A stretch of DNA of 64,000 bases. Origin: Chromobacterium amazonense (GTDB lineage: Bacteria; Pseudomonadota; Gammaproteobacteria; Burkholderiales; Chromobacteriaceae). Position 1 is the first letter of the stretch, and every line of letters starts with the position of its first letter. This document shows, in pieces, positions 26,449-35,726 of the stretch. Location of the stretch: contig NZ_MKCR01000001.1 in assembly GCF_001855565.1 (NCBI RefSeq), forward strand, positions 62,001 through 126,000. Reading direction: 5' to 3'. The notes under the pieces were generated by a model that ran no database searches, was not told the DNA's origin, and saw nothing but the letters and a program-made list of their open reading frames with translations. The translations under genes were made by a program, and so were the position numbers.

Positions 26449-26562
26449 GCCACGAACCCCGCGAAATGACACGAAAGCGGTAAGCCGCCGGCCCACATCG
26501 TCAAACCGAATACCCGGCAGGCTCACCCCTTGATGGTTCGTGTTTTTCTTGGATTTCGTGGC
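26449..26562. repeat. Inverted pair of CACGAA-motif units
   Basis: GCCACGAA followed by GCGAAA and CACGAAA (26449-26476) on the plus strand, and on the minus strand a related unit with GCCACGAAATCC and AACACGAA (26537-26562). The CACGAA cores sit 18-19 bp apart within each unit, and the units face each other across about 60 bp. No gene is present here. Confidence 0.5.
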
Positions 26563-26579
26563 TCAACTGAAATGCCTAG

Positions 26580-26734
26580 GGGCTGTTGACGTTTGGTGAG
26601 CGGTCGTGCCGGGATGCGTTTTGCGACGAATCGAGGCGTTTCGCGCGCCGCATAGTCATTCTCTGCCAGCGCGGAACAACGAAGAGTCGGCGCGAAAGGC
26701 GCCCGGCGCGACCGCTCACCAAACGTCAACAGCC
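26580..26734. mobile_element. MITE-like palindromic element
   Basis: Terminal inverted repeats of 33 bp (26581-26613 and 26702-26734) differ at one position and begin GGCTGTTGACGTTTGGTGAG. They enclose about 88 bp with no transposase. CTAG flanks both sides (26576-26579 and 26735-26738), consistent with a 4-bp target duplication. Ends and target recall IS5-family elements. It lies between cysB and the convergent SDR gene, so the transcript of either would form a long hairpin. Confidence 0.75.
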
Positions 26735-26812
26735 CTAGCATGCGCCATCGCATCAGGCCAAAACGACAACGCCCCGGCAAGCGGGGCGTTCTACATGATG
26801 CCGGCGCGGCGC

Positions 26813-27553
26813 TTACAGCGTCAGGCCGCCGGTCACCTCGATGGCGGCGCCGTTGATGTAGCTGGCCTCGTCCGACGCCAGGAAGGCGTAGACGTTGGCG
26901 ATCTCGGCCGGATCGGCCATGCGGCGCATCGGCACCTTGTCTTCCATCGCCTGCAGCACTTTTTCCGGCATGGCCTTCAGGATGGGGGTGGCGACGAAGC
27001 CCGGACACACCGCGTTGGCGCGGATGCCCTTCTTGCCCAATTCCTTGGCCCAGGTCTTGACGAAGCCGATGACGCCGAACTTGGCCGCCGCGTAGTTGGT
27101 CTGGCCGAAATTGCCGTAAACGCCCACCACCGACGAAGCGTTGAGAATCACGCCGCCGCCCTGCTCTACCATGGTGTCCACCACGGCGCGGGCACAGTTG
27201 TAGACGCCCTTCAGGTTGATGTCTATGACCTTGTCGAACTGGTCTTCGCTCATCTTGATCAGCTGGGCATCCTGGACGATGCCGGCGTTGTTGACCAGCA
27301 CGTCGATGCGGCCGCAGCGGTTTTTCAGATCCGCCACCATCTCGGCGATCTGCCCCTTGTTGGTCACATCCACCTTGTAGCCATAGGCTTCGCCGCCCAG
27401 CGCTTTCAGCTCGCCGACCACGGCGTTGACTGCCTCCGGGTTCAGGTCGCACACCGCGACGATGGCGCCTTCCTTGACGAATTTCTCCGCGGTTGCCTTG
27501 CCGATGCCGCTGGCGGAGCCGGTGATGATGGTGACTTTCCCTTTTAAGCGCAT
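26813..27553 (-). CDS. Short-chain dehydrogenase/reductase (FabG/PhaB-like)
   Basis: The 246-residue Rossmann-fold NAD(P)H reductase has the TGSASGIG cofactor loop, NNAG near residue 90, and the catalytic Ser-Tyr-Lys in [23 protein letters not shown]. The pattern is that of beta-ketoacyl-ACP or acetoacetyl-CoA reductases; without phaC or fab genes nearby the substrate is not fixed. The ATG has AAGGAAA upstream. It is a single gene with about 215 bp of upstream non-coding DNA. Confidence 0.88.
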   Translation of the reverse strand: MRLKGKVTIITGSASGIGKATAEKFVKEGAIVAVCDLNPEAVNAVVGELKALGGEAYGYKVDVTNKGQIAEMVADLKNRCGRIDVLVNNAGIVQDAQLIKMSEDQFDKVIDINLKGVYNCARAVVDTMVEQGGGVILNASSVVGVYGNFGQTNYAAAKFGVIGFVKTWAKELGKKGIRANAVCPGFVATPILKAMPEKVLQAMEDKVPMRRMADPAEIANVYAFLASDEASYINGAAIEVTGGLTL

Positions 27554-27740
27554 GTTGTTTCCTTCTCTCACTGCTTTGCAGATCTCATCAGGTCGCCCGA
27601 GGGCGGATGAGGACCAGATGTCTCCGGCATCGACCTCCCTGGCCGGGTCCCTGATTATTGTTATCGCGCCTGAGTGGGACGCATGAAAAAGGCGGGAGTT
27701 TGTGCACTGCAATATAGCGCACACCCTCCCGCCGGTAAAG

Positions 27741-27763
27741 TTACGAGCCGCGACAGCTCGTAA
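27741..27763 (-). terminator. Hairpin after ybiT
   Basis: TTACGAGC/GCTCGTAA stem, 7-base loop, a few bases after the ybiT stop; only a short T run follows. Confidence 0.55.
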
Positions 27764-27768
27764 CCAAA

Positions 27769-29400
27769 TTACTCCAGGCCCTTGCTGGCCAGGTAATCTT
27801 CATAGTTGCCGGTGTAGTAGTCGTAACCGCCCTTGCCGTCCAGCTCCAGCACGTGGGTGGCCAAAGAGCTCACGAATTGACGGTCGTGCGAAACGAAAAT
27901 CAGCGTGCCCTTGTACTTTTCCAGCGCCATGTTCAGGGACTCGATCGACTCCATGTCCATGTGGTTGGTCGGCTCGTCCATGATCATGACGTTCGGCTTC
28001 TGCAGGATCAGCTTGCCGTACAGCATGCGGCCCTTCTCGCCGCCGGACAAGACGCGCACCGGCTTGCCCACCTCGTCGCCGCCGAACAGCAGGCGGCCCA
28101 GCGTGCCGCGGATCACTTGCTCGTCGTCGCCTTCCTGGCCCCACTCGCGCATCCACTCGGTCAGCGTGGCGTCGCTGTCGAACTCCGCTTCATGGTCCTG
28201 GGCGAAGTAGCCGATTTGCGCCTTTTCCGCCCACTTGATGGCGCCGTAGTCGGCGGCCAGGCCTTCGGCGAACTTGGGATCGAAAGCGCCGGCAAGCAGC
28301 TTGACCAGCGTGGTCTTGCCCGCGCCGTTGGGGCCGATGATGGCCAGACGGGCGCCGGCTTCCAGAATCAGGTTCAAGTCCTTGAACAAGACCTTGTTGT
28401 CGTAGGCCTTGCTGAGGTTTTCCACTTCCACCGCCTGGCGGTGCAGCTTGAACTTGTCGTCCATCTCGAAGCGGATGAACGGGTTCTGGCGGCTGGACGG
28501 CTTCACTTCCACCATCTCGGACTTCAGCTTGTCCACCTGCTTCAGGCGGGAAGTCGCCTGGCGCGCCTTGGACTTGTTGGCGGAGAAGCGGGCCACGAAC
28601 TCCTGCAGTTCCTGAATGCGCTCCTTGGCCTTGCTGTTGGAGCTCAGCTGGCGTTCGCGGGCCTGGGCCGAGGCGATCATGTAGTCGTCGTAGTTGCCCG
28701 GGTAGATGCGGATGGTGTTGTAGTCCAGATCCGCCATGTGCGTGCAGACCGAATTCAGGAAGTGGCGGTCGTGCGAGATGATGATCATGGTGGAGTTGCG
28801 CTCGTTGAGCACGTTCTCCAGCCAGCGGATGGTGTTGATGTCCAGGTTGTTGGTCGGTTCGTCCAGCAACAGGATGTCCGGATTGGAGAACAGCGCCTGC
28901 GCCAGCAGCACGCGCAGCTTCCAGCCCGGCGCCACTTCGCTCATCGGGCCGAAGTGCTGCTCCACCGGAATGCCGACGCCCATCAATAGCTCGCCGGCGC
29001 GCGCCTCGGCGGTATAGCCGTCGTATTCGGCGAACTTGGCTTCCAGTTCGGCCGCGTGCATGTAATCTTCTTCGGTGGCTTCCAGGTTGGCGTAGATGGC
29101 GTCGCGTTCGCTCATCGCCGCCCACATCTCGGTGTGGCCCATCATCACCACGTCGATCACGCGCTGATCTTCGTAGCCAAACTGGTCCTGACGCAGCTTA
29201 CCCAGGCGCAAGCCGTTCTCGATGGCGACTTCGCCAGCGGTTTGCTCCAGGTCGCCACCCAGAATCTTCATGAAAGTGGATTTGCCGGAACCGTTGGCAC
29301 CGATCAGGCCGTAACGGTTGCCTTCGCCGAATTTGACGGAAACCTTCTCGAACAAAGGTTTCACGCCAAACTGCATCGTAATATTGCTTGTGGTAATCAC
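27769..29400 (-). CDS. ybiT: ABC-F family ATPase YbiT
   Basis: The 543-residue soluble protein has two ABC domains: Walker [10 protein letters not shown] and GPNGAGKTT, Walker [12 protein letters not shown] and [10 protein letters not shown], and signature-region LSGGEKGR in the second half. A helical P-site tRNA interaction linker lies between (about residues 240-310). No membrane domain is present. Sequence blocks such as [20 protein letters not shown] and [17 protein letters not shown] match YbiT, a ribosome-associated translation factor of the ABC-F family. The gene stands alone. Confidence 0.94.
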   Translation of the reverse strand: MITTSNITMQFGVKPLFEKVSVKFGEGNRYGLIGANGSGKSTFMKILGGDLEQTAGEVAIENGLRLGKLRQDQFGYEDQRVIDVVMMGHTEMWAAMSERDAIYANLEATEEDYMHAAELEAKFAEYDGYTAEARAGELLMGVGIPVEQHFGPMSEVAPGWKLRVLLAQALFSNPDILLLDEPTNNLDINTIRWLENVLNERNSTMIIISHDRHFLNSVCTHMADLDYNTIRIYPGNYDDYMIASAQARERQLSSNSKAKERIQELQEFVARFSANKSKARQATSRLKQVDKLKSEMVEVKPSSRQNPFIRFEMDDKFKLHRQAVEVENLSKAYDNKVLFKDLNLILEAGARLAIIGPNGAGKTTLVKLLAGAFDPKFAEGLAADYGAIKWAEKAQIGYFAQDHEAEFDSDATLTEWMREWGQEGDDEQVIRGTLGRLLFGGDEVGKPVRVLSGGEKGRMLYGKLILQKPNVMIMDEPTNHMDMESIESLNMALEKYKGTLIFVSHDRQFVSSLATHVLELDGKGGYDYYTGNYEDYLASKGLE

Positions 29401-29506
29401 GCTTGAGGATCCTTCAGCCGTAAGCCGTAAGTATCGGAAAAACGTAGGATTCTAGCACAAGCGCCATGAATTCCCGAAGCCTGCCGCCGTTGTTCGCCAT
29501 GAACTT

Positions 29507-29534
29507 TTGCCAGCCAGACGAATTCCGCTACAAT
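29507..29534 (+). promoter_or_regulatory. Likely sigma-70 promoter of dapA
   Basis: TTGCCA, a 16-bp spacer and TACAAT, about 40 bp upstream of the dapA ATG. Confidence 0.65.
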
Positions 29535-29573
29535 CGTAAACCTTGTAAATCCTTATTCCAGATAGGCAGAACT

Positions 29574-30449
29574 ATGCTTACCGGCAGCTTGGTAGCGCTC
29601 GTGACCCCGATGTCTAACGACGGCGAGGTGGATTTTGCGGCGCTGCAACGATTGGTTGAGTTCCACATCGAAAACGGCACATCCGGCATCGTCGCCGTCG
29701 GCACGACTGGCGAATCGGCCACCCTGTCGGTGGAAGAGCACATCGAAGTGGTCAAAGCGGTGGTCAAATACGCCGCAGGCCGGATCAAGGTGATCGCAGG
29801 CGCCGGCGGCAACGCCACCAGCGAGGCTATCGAGTTGGGCCGCCTGTCTGCCGAAGCCGGCGCCGACATGGTGCTGTCCGTGGTCCCGTACTACAACAAG
29901 CCGACCCAGGAAGGCATCTATCAACATTTCAAGGCTATCGCCGACCACAGCCCGCTGCCGGTCATTCTTTATAATGTGCCGGGCCGCACCGTGGCCGACA
30001 TGAGCAACGACACCGCGCTGCGCCTGGCTGCGCACCCGAACATCGTCGGCCTGAAGGATGCCACCGGCGACATCGGGCGCGCCTGCGACCTGGCGCTGCG
30101 CGCGCCGGAAGGTTTCGCGCTGTATTCCGGCGACGACGCCACCGGCATGGCCTTCATGCTGTGCGGCGGCCATGGCGTGATCTCGGTCACCGCCAATATC
30201 GCCCCCAAACTGATGAGCGAGCTGTGCGTGGCCGCCACCTCCGGCAACACCGCCAAGGCGCGCGCCATCAACGACAAGCTGCAAGGCCTGCACAAACAGC
30301 TGTTTGTCGAACCGAACCCGATTCCGGCCAAGTGGGCGCTGACGCGGATGCAACGCATCCCCGCCGGCATTCGCCTGCCGCTGACGCCGCTGAGCGCCTC
30401 CGCTGAAGCGGTGGTCGAAGCGGCCATGAAACAAGCCGAAGTCATTTGA
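29574..30449 (+). CDS. dapA: 4-hydroxy-tetrahydrodipicolinate synthase
   Basis: The 291-residue TIM-barrel class I aldolase condenses pyruvate and aspartate semialdehyde in lysine/diaminopimelate synthesis. It has TTGESATL, the YNVPGRT tyrosine, and the Schiff-base Lys in IVGLKDATG. The AGGCAGAACT leader supports this ATG against longer in-frame starts. bamC follows 26 bp downstream, as in E. coli dapA-bamC. Confidence 0.97.
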   Translation: MLTGSLVALVTPMSNDGEVDFAALQRLVEFHIENGTSGIVAVGTTGESATLSVEEHIEVVKAVVKYAAGRIKVIAGAGGNATSEAIELGRLSAEAGADMVLSVVPYYNKPTQEGIYQHFKAIADHSPLPVILYNVPGRTVADMSNDTALRLAAHPNIVGLKDATGDIGRACDLALRAPEGFALYSGDDATGMAFMLCGGHGVISVTANIAPKLMSELCVAATSGNTAKARAINDKLQGLHKQLFVEPNPIPAKWALTRMQRIPAGIRLPLTPLSASAEAVVEAAMKQAEVI

Positions 30450-30475
30450 TCATCCCCTGCTTGATGGGAGTCCGC

Positions 30476-31591
30476 ATGAAACGCAGCGCGTCCGTCGCGA
30501 TCCTGCTGGCAACCGGCCTGTTGGCCGCGTGCAGCAGCACTCAACAACCCCTGAGCAAGAATCTGGACTACAAGTCCGATGCGCCGAAAACCACCGGCAA
30601 CAGCCTGGAAGTGCCGCCGGACCTGACCGCGCCGCAAGTCCAGAACAAATACAATCTGCCGAACGGCGTGGTCTCCGCCACTGACGACGCCACCGCGCCG
30701 GCCGTATCTTCCCCGGTCGCAGTGAACCAGCTGGACAACATCAAGATGGAGCGCGCCGGCACCCAACGCTGGCTGCTGGTCGGCAACAAGAAGGCCGCCG
30801 AACTGTGGCCGGTGCTGAAAGCGTTCTGGCAGGAAAACGGCTTCGTGATCAAGACCGAAGACCCGAGCCTGGGCATCATGGAGACGGACTGGGCGGAAAA
30901 CCGCGCCAAGCTTCCCAACGACGGCCTGCGCAAGCTGCTGGAAACCGTGGGCCTCGGCAGCGTCTACTCCACCGGCGAGCGCGACAAGTTCCGCATCCGC
31001 CTGGAAAACACGCCACAAGGCACCGAGGTGTACTTCTCGCACCGCGGCATGGAAGAGGTCTACGCCGACAACAGCAAGACCAACACCATCTGGCAGGCGC
31101 GCCCGGCGGATCCGAACCTGGAGGCCGAGCTGCTCGGCCGCTTCATGATCCGTCTGGGCCTGACCGAGGACAAGGCGAAAGCCCAGGTTCAGCAGACGCT
31201 GGCCAAGCCGGTCAAACCGCAAGACCCGATCATCGACGGCCAACTGCAGCTGTCCGACGGCTTCGACCGCGCCTGGCGCCGCGTCGGCCTGGCGCTGGAC
31301 CGCGTCGGACTGGTCGTCACCGACCGCGACCGCTCGCAAGGCCTGTACTATGTGAAGCCGGCCAAGAGCGAAACCGACAAGGAAGAAAGCGGCGGCTTCT
31401 GGTCCAGCCTGGCCTTCTGGAAGAGCAGCGATGGCAAGACAGTCAAACCGAGCGAGCAGGAATACCGGATCAAGCTGCAGGAGCTGAGCAACGGTGCCAC
31501 TTCGCTGCAAATCCAGGACAAGCAAGGCAAGCCGCTGTCCGACGAATTCGTCAAAGCCGCGCTGGGCAAATTGCAGACCGAATTGCAATAA
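30476..31591 (+). CDS. bamC: Outer-membrane assembly lipoprotein BamC
   Basis: The 371-residue lipoprotein (lipobox LLAAC, Cys19) of the BAM complex inserts beta-barrel proteins. It has the unstructured N-terminal segment binding BamD (YKSDAPKTTGNSLEVPPDLTAP), then two helix-grip domains separated near residue 230. The neighbour dapA and the conserved SLEVPPDLT motif make the identification firm. The ATG follows GGGAG. A terminator closes the dapA-bamC operon. Confidence 0.93.
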   Translation: MKRSASVAILLATGLLAACSSTQQPLSKNLDYKSDAPKTTGNSLEVPPDLTAPQVQNKYNLPNGVVSATDDATAPAVSSPVAVNQLDNIKMERAGTQRWLLVGNKKAAELWPVLKAFWQENGFVIKTEDPSLGIMETDWAENRAKLPNDGLRKLLETVGLGSVYSTGERDKFRIRLENTPQGTEVYFSHRGMEEVYADNSKTNTIWQARPADPNLEAELLGRFMIRLGLTEDKAKAQVQQTLAKPVKPQDPIIDGQLQLSDGFDRAWRRVGLALDRVGLVVTDRDRSQGLYYVKPAKSETDKEESGGFWSSLAFWKSSDGKTVKPSEQEYRIKLQELSNGATSLQIQDKQGKPLSDEFVKAALGKLQTELQ

Positions 31592-31615
31592 AACAACAGC
31601 CATCGGCACAAACGC

Positions 31616-31643
31616 AACAGCCCGCGCAATGCGGGCTGTTTTT
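31616..31643 (+). terminator. dapA-bamC terminator
   Basis: Ten-base stem AACAGCCCGC/GCGGGCTGTT with a 5-base loop and trailing T residues. Confidence 0.9.
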
Positions 31644-31808
31644 ATGCATAGCTCATCTGATTGACCGGCTTGATGAATGACCAGCCCATTGGGCAAGCCC
31701 TCTCAAGCGCAAATCGCCAGTATGTAACGCTTTGTATTTTGCCAGCGATTCTGTGGTTTTTGCATCAAATCAGCCGATAGACAAACATGCGCCCCGGCAT
31801 AAGAACGC

Positions 31809-31836
31809 AAAAAAACCGGCCGAAGCCGGTTTTTTT
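31809..31836 (-). terminator. Terminator of the Ala/Pro/Ser repeat lipoprotein
   Basis: AAAAAAACCGGC/GCCGGTTTTTTT with a 4-base loop, symmetrical enough to work in both directions; it follows the lipoprotein gene on the minus strand. Confidence 0.85.
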
Positions 31837-31854
31837 GTTGTTGCTTTCCGCGAA

Positions 31855-32073
31855 TTACTTAGCAGCGGAAGCGGCCGGAGCGGAAGCCTCAGCAGCCGGA
31901 GCGGAAGCGGCCGGAGCGGAAGCGGCCGGAGCGGAAGCCTCAGCAGCCGGAGCGGAAGCGGCCGGAGCGGAAGCTTCGGCAGCCGGAGCGGAAGCTTCAG
32001 CCGGGGCTTCTTTCTTACCGCAAGCGGACAGGGCTACGGCCAGCAGGGCAGCAACGAGGAGCGACTGTTTCAT
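31855..32073 (-). CDS. Short lipoprotein made of EASAPAA-type repeats
   Basis: The 72-residue protein has a lipoprotein signal (ALSAC, Cys18), then CGKKEAPA and about 45 residues built almost only from ASAPA and AEASAPAA units ending in AAK. No globular domain is possible, so this is a lipid-anchored disordered stalk or a low-complexity small lipoprotein. A GAGGA sequence lies upstream. The DNA underneath is a near-perfect tandem repeat. About 260 bp of gene-free, AT-rich DNA lies upstream and probably holds its promoter. Confidence 0.75.
   Translation of the reverse strand: MKQSLLVAALLAVALSACGKKEAPAEASAPAAEASAPAASAPAAEASAPAASAPAASAPAAEASAPAASAAK
31862..32010. repeat. Tandem repeat inside the small lipoprotein gene
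   Basis: Repeated GCCGGAGCGGAAGC units of about 15 and 21 bases in alternating order, all multiples of three so that copy changes keep the frame. Slippage would lengthen or shorten the lipoprotein. Confidence 0.75.
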
Positions 32074-32331
32074 TTTTTCTTTACCTTTGAGGATAAGTTG
32101 AACAAGACGTCAGTTATCGCACGGTCTCGACGAAAAGCCGCGCGACTGAAAATCCATCAGTGAGCAAATTGTATCACGAAAAAAATGGCTGTATAGAGGG
32201 CAAAAATCTAAAAAAACCACATAGCCGACCTAAGCCGGCCATTAGGCCGCACAGACGCAAAAACGGGCGTTTGCACGCGAAATATTCACGTTCCGAGCGT
32301 TGCCAATTCGATACAAGCCAAGAATTTGTGG

Positions 32332-33465
32332 TCATTCTACAACAACGTCTGATAAATGCCAGTACCCCGACAGATAACCATCGAACAGCGCGGCCAGCAT
32401 TTCATCGGAATAGCTTCCCGCCGGCAGGCGACGCAGATTGCCAAAACGCCGCCAGGCATCCAGATCTGCATCCGCTGCCTCCACCTTTTCGCCATTGCAA
32501 TAGACGCAGGCGTCGCAGAACAATATCTGGCTCTTGCGATCCAGCGCCAAGCCCCGCGCCGCCACCGCCAGGGCAAACTCTTCTTCATCGAGTTCATCTT
32601 CCGGCGCGTCATAGAACACATGCGCCTTAGGCTCCGTCAGGTAATGGCCGAGGAAATCGCACACCGTGTCCTTGTCCCAACGTATTTTCGACAGCAAACC
32701 GGCCACCTGTTCTATCATCTCGTCGCCGATGCGGGCCGGCTCGGCCTGCAGCTTCAGATTCGGATCGGCATACACGCCGTCCAAGCACATGCGGTCCTGC
32801 AGATACACCAGGAACTGCGTCGCCAGCTCCTGCGCCGGCGGCGCGCGGAAGCCGATCGAATACGTCATGCCCGGCTCCAACGCCACGCCGTAGTGCGCGC
32901 AATGCGGCGGCAGATACAGCATGTCGCCGTGCTCCAGCACGAATTCCTGCTCCATGCGGAAATCCTTCAGCACGCGGATAGGCGCGTCTTCGATGAAGTC
33001 GTCGTCGTGCTGCGAAGATATCTGCCAGCGCTTCTTGCCGCCCACCTGCAGCAGGAACACGTCATAGGCGTCGAAATGCGGGCCGACCGTGCCGCCGGGC
33101 GGCGCGTAGCTGATCATCAGATCGTCCAGCCTGGCATAGGGGATGAAATTGAAGCGCCAGAGGATGTCATCGATATGCGGTAGGTGATGGTTGACACCCT
33201 GCACCAGCAGCGTCCAGTCGGTTTCGCCCAGCCGGCGGAAACGAGAGGCGCGGAACGGACCGCGCTCCAGATGCCACTTTTCGTTCTTGTATTCGATCAG
33301 CCGCGATTCGGCGTCGTCGCGCTGCGCCAATTGCGACAACACGGAAAAATCAACGTGCGGCCCGACATCGGTCAAGGCGCCGCGGATCAGCAGCGGCTTC
33401 TTGTGCCAGTATTCGGCCAGAAAGTGTTCGGGCGACATGCCGCCCAGCAGGTTTACAGTATTCAT
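32332..33465 (-). CDS. Cupin/JmjC ribosomal oxygenase (YcfD/RoxA-like)
   Basis: The Fe(II)/2-oxoglutarate dioxygenase of about 377 residues has the metal triad in PHFDAYD (HxD) and a distal His in LYLPPHCAHYGV, in a cupin_4/JmjC domain, followed by a helical dimerisation region and a winged-helix-like C-terminus. E. coli YcfD hydroxylates Arg81 of ribosomal protein L16; the same role is likely here. A GTG 24 bp upstream is an alternative start. It is divergent from slyD. Confidence 0.88.
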   Translation of the reverse strand: MNTVNLLGGMSPEHFLAEYWHKKPLLIRGALTDVGPHVDFSVLSQLAQRDDAESRLIEYKNEKWHLERGPFRASRFRRLGETDWTLLVQGVNHHLPHIDDILWRFNFIPYARLDDLMISYAPPGGTVGPHFDAYDVFLLQVGGKKRWQISSQHDDDFIEDAPIRVLKDFRMEQEFVLEHGDMLYLPPHCAHYGVALEPGMTYSIGFRAPPAQELATQFLVYLQDRMCLDGVYADPNLKLQAEPARIGDEMIEQVAGLLSKIRWDKDTVCDFLGHYLTEPKAHVFYDAPEDELDEEEFALAVAARGLALDRKSQILFCDACVYCNGEKVEAADADLDAWRRFGNLRRLPAGSYSDEMLAALFDGYLSGYWHLSDVVVE

Positions 33466-33604
33466 CGGTTTTTTCACGGGCTTATTCACCCGTCTATGGT
33501 TTACAATACGGCCAGGCGCCCAGACGCCCTATCTTGCGGAGGAAGGAACACCCTGGTGCCCACCGCTGTCAAGTTTTTTTACCATCCTCACGGATAATCG
33601 ACTC

Positions 33605-34084
33605 ATGCAAATCGCCAAAAACACCATCGTCACGCTCCACTACGAGATGTTCGACGCCGAAAACAACCTGCTCGACAAGACCGAAGAGCCGATCAGCTAC
33701 CTGCACGGCGGCTACGATGGCATTTTCCCGTTGGTGGAAGAGGCGCTGGAAGGCAAAAACGTCGGCGACGCCGTTGATGTCAAGCTGACCGCCGACGACG
33801 CTTTCGGCGATCCGGAAGAAGAGCTGATCCGCGTGGAAGACCTGGAAGTGTTCCCGGCTGACGTGGAAGTCGGCATGGTATTCGAAGCCGATGATCCGGA
33901 AACCGGCGAACTGCTGCTGTTCCGCGTCACCCACATCGCCGACGGCAAAGCCGTGGTCGACGCCAACCACCCGCTGGCCGGCATGAACATCCGCTTCGCC
34001 GCCAAGGTTGTGGAAGTGCGCGCCGCCAGCGCCGACGAAATCAGCCACGGCCACGCCCACGGCGAACACGGCCACCATCACTGA
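33605..34084 (+). CDS. slyD: FKBP-type peptidyl-prolyl isomerase SlyD
   Basis: The 159-residue protein has an FKBP domain (MQIAKNTIVTLHYEMFD, GIFPLVEEALEGKNVGD) split by the IF chaperone flap (roughly residues 70-125), ending in a His-rich metal-binding tail (SHGHAHGEHGHHH). It acts as a prolyl isomerase and chaperone and, in enterobacteria, supplies nickel for hydrogenase. The His tail is shorter than in E. coli. A terminator follows. Confidence 0.94.
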   Translation: MQIAKNTIVTLHYEMFDAENNLLDKTEEPISYLHGGYDGIFPLVEEALEGKNVGDAVDVKLTADDAFGDPEEELIRVEDLEVFPADVEVGMVFEADDPETGELLLFRVTHIADGKAVVDANHPLAGMNIRFAAKVVEVRAASADEISHGHAHGEHGHHH

Positions 34085-34107
34085 TAGCCTCAGGCCAGCG
34101 ATGACGC

Positions 34108-34136
34108 AGGCGGCCCCTCGGGTCCGCCTTTGTTTT
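34108..34136 (+). terminator. slyD terminator
   Basis: AGGCGG..CCGCCT hairpin followed by TTTGTTTT between the convergent slyD and PAP2 genes. Confidence 0.7.
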
Positions 34137-34151
34137 GCCCGCAAGCCGCGC

Positions 34152-34898
34152 TCAGTGCCCGCGCCGGGCCAGCCGAATGAAGCCAAGCAGCGCCACCGCG
34201 CCCGCGATGGCCACTCGCAGCCAGTAATCGGCATACATCGCGCGCTGGCCCAACAACCATGCCAGGGCGCCGCTCAACAACACCAGCAGAATCATTTCGG
34301 CGGTGCGCTCGACATCCCTTGGCCACCCGCCAGGCCAGCACCGCGCCAACGCCAGCCGCATCGTTCCCCAGCCCAGCAAGGCCCCGGCCAGCAGGTCCAG
34401 CGGCCAATGCACGCCGATGGCGATGCGCGACAGCGCCACCAGCGCGGCCACGCCATAACACGCCCATCGCCCCGTTCTGCCCATGCCTTGGCAGACAAAG
34501 GCAGCCAACGCCGCCGAGGCCAGGGCGTGGCCGGACGGGAATGAGCCGTTGCCGGGCAGCCGGTCCAGCAACTCCACCGTTCCGGGCGGCAATACCAATG
34601 GCGGCCGCGGCACATTGAACCCCGCCTTCAAACCGATGGACAGGGCGATCCCGACGACGCCGGCGACAATCAGCGCCGGCAAGCGTTTGGGATCGCGCCA
34701 ACTCCAGGCCAGCATCAAGGCCAGCGCGGTAGGCCAGTCGCCAAAGATGCTGAGAAAGCGCCACGCAGGGGCCGGCAGCGCATTCAACATCCCATTCAGC
34801 GCAAGAAAGCCTTGCTGATTCGCTTGCGGCCAGATCAGCATGCCGGCGCCGAGCAGAGCCAGGACGCAGGCGGGCCAGAATCGCTTCAAGCAAGACAT
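34152..34898 (-). CDS. PAP2-family membrane phosphatase
   Basis: The 248-residue integral membrane protein has the three PAP2 signature blocks: K-x6-RP (KAGFNVPRP), PSGH and SRIAIGVHWPLD. Members dephosphorylate lipid phosphates such as undecaprenyl diphosphate or phosphatidate; the substrate is not shown by sequence. There are about seven hydrophobic segments. It is the third gene of mgtE-prmC-PAP2, starting 3 bp after prmC. Confidence 0.88.
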   Translation of the reverse strand: MSCLKRFWPACVLALLGAGMLIWPQANQQGFLALNGMLNALPAPAWRFLSIFGDWPTALALMLAWSWRDPKRLPALIVAGVVGIALSIGLKAGFNVPRPPLVLPPGTVELLDRLPGNGSFPSGHALASAALAAFVCQGMGRTGRWACYGVAALVALSRIAIGVHWPLDLLAGALLGWGTMRLALARCWPGGWPRDVERTAEMILLVLLSGALAWLLGQRAMYADYWLRVAIAGAVALLGFIRLARRGH

Positions 34899-34901
34899 AG
34901 C

Positions 34902-35726
34902 TCAGTCCGCCTTCCGTCCGATGGTGATACGGTCCTGACCGGCCAGGTCGCGGATGGTTTCCACCGCTGACAGGCCGGCGGCGGCAAACAGACCGCGCAC
35001 CGCCGCGCCCTGGTCGTAGCCATGCTCCACCATCAGCCAACCGCCCGCTGCCAGCCGAGCCGGCGCGCCGGCGGCGATCTCGCGCAGGCAGGCCAGCCCG
35101 TCGGCTTCGTCGGTCAGCGCTCCGCGCGGCTCGAAACGCAGATCGCCCTCGGCCAGATGATGGTCATCACGCTCGATATACGGCGGATTGGAGACGATCA
35201 GATCGAAGCGAGCCGACGACTCCAGCGGCGCATACCAGCTGCCCAGCCGGAAATCGACGCCGGCGCGGAGCGCCTCGGCATTGCCGCGCGCCACGGCCAG
35301 CGCCTCGGCCGAGACATCCACCGCGCCGACCGTCCAGGCGGGCGCCTCCAGCGCCAGCGTCACGGCGATGACGCCGCTGCCGGTGCCCAGGTCGACCACC
35401 CGCGCCGGGGCGCTCTTGTCCACTTTTGCCAGCGCCAGTTCGATCAGATGCTCGGTTTCCGGCCGCGGAATCAGCACCGCCGGGCTCACTTTGAAATCGC
35501 GGCCGTAGAATTCGCGCGCGCCCAGCAGATACGCCATCGGCTCGCCGGCCAGACGCCTCGCGGCCAGCGCGTCGAATGCCGCCTCGGCGTCTTGCGGCAG
35601 CTCGTGCTCCGGATAGCCGATGATGGCGGCGTGGGTCAGTTCCGGCCAGGCATGCATCAGCAGCATGCGGCTCTCCAGCCTGGGCAGGGAATGGCGGCGC
35701 AGCGCCTGTTCGATAGTCAGCATCAT
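34902..35726 (-). CDS. prmC: Release factor glutamine methyltransferase
   Basis: The 274-residue enzyme methylates the GGQ glutamine of release factors RF1/RF2. The N-terminal helical domain is followed by PRPETEHLIE, the SAM-binding VVDLGTGSGVIAV loop, and the catalytic NPPY (SNPPYIER). Its ATG directly abuts the mgtE stop. In many genomes prmC sits by prfA; here it is with mgtE. Confidence 0.95.
   Translation of the reverse strand: MMLTIEQALRRHSLPRLESRMLLMHAWPELTHAAIIGYPEHELPQDAEAAFDALAARRLAGEPMAYLLGAREFYGRDFKVSPAVLIPRPETEHLIELALAKVDKSAPARVVDLGTGSGVIAVTLALEAPAWTVGAVDVSAEALAVARGNAEALRAGVDFRLGSWYAPLESSARFDLIVSNPPYIERDDHHLAEGDLRFEPRGALTDEADGLACLREIAAGAPARLAAGGWLMVEHGYDQGAAVRGLFAAAGLSAVETIRDLAGQDRITIGRKAD

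Noticed and set aside
26606..27547. A 313-residue open frame running through the MITE into the region opposite the SDR gene
   Set aside because: It is antisense to the SDR codons and crosses the palindromic element; the protein has no family features.
31862..32010. CRISPR-like repeat array
   Set aside because: The repeats are contiguous without unique spacers, lie in a reading frame and encode a Pro/Ala/Ser lipoprotein; no cas genes are near.
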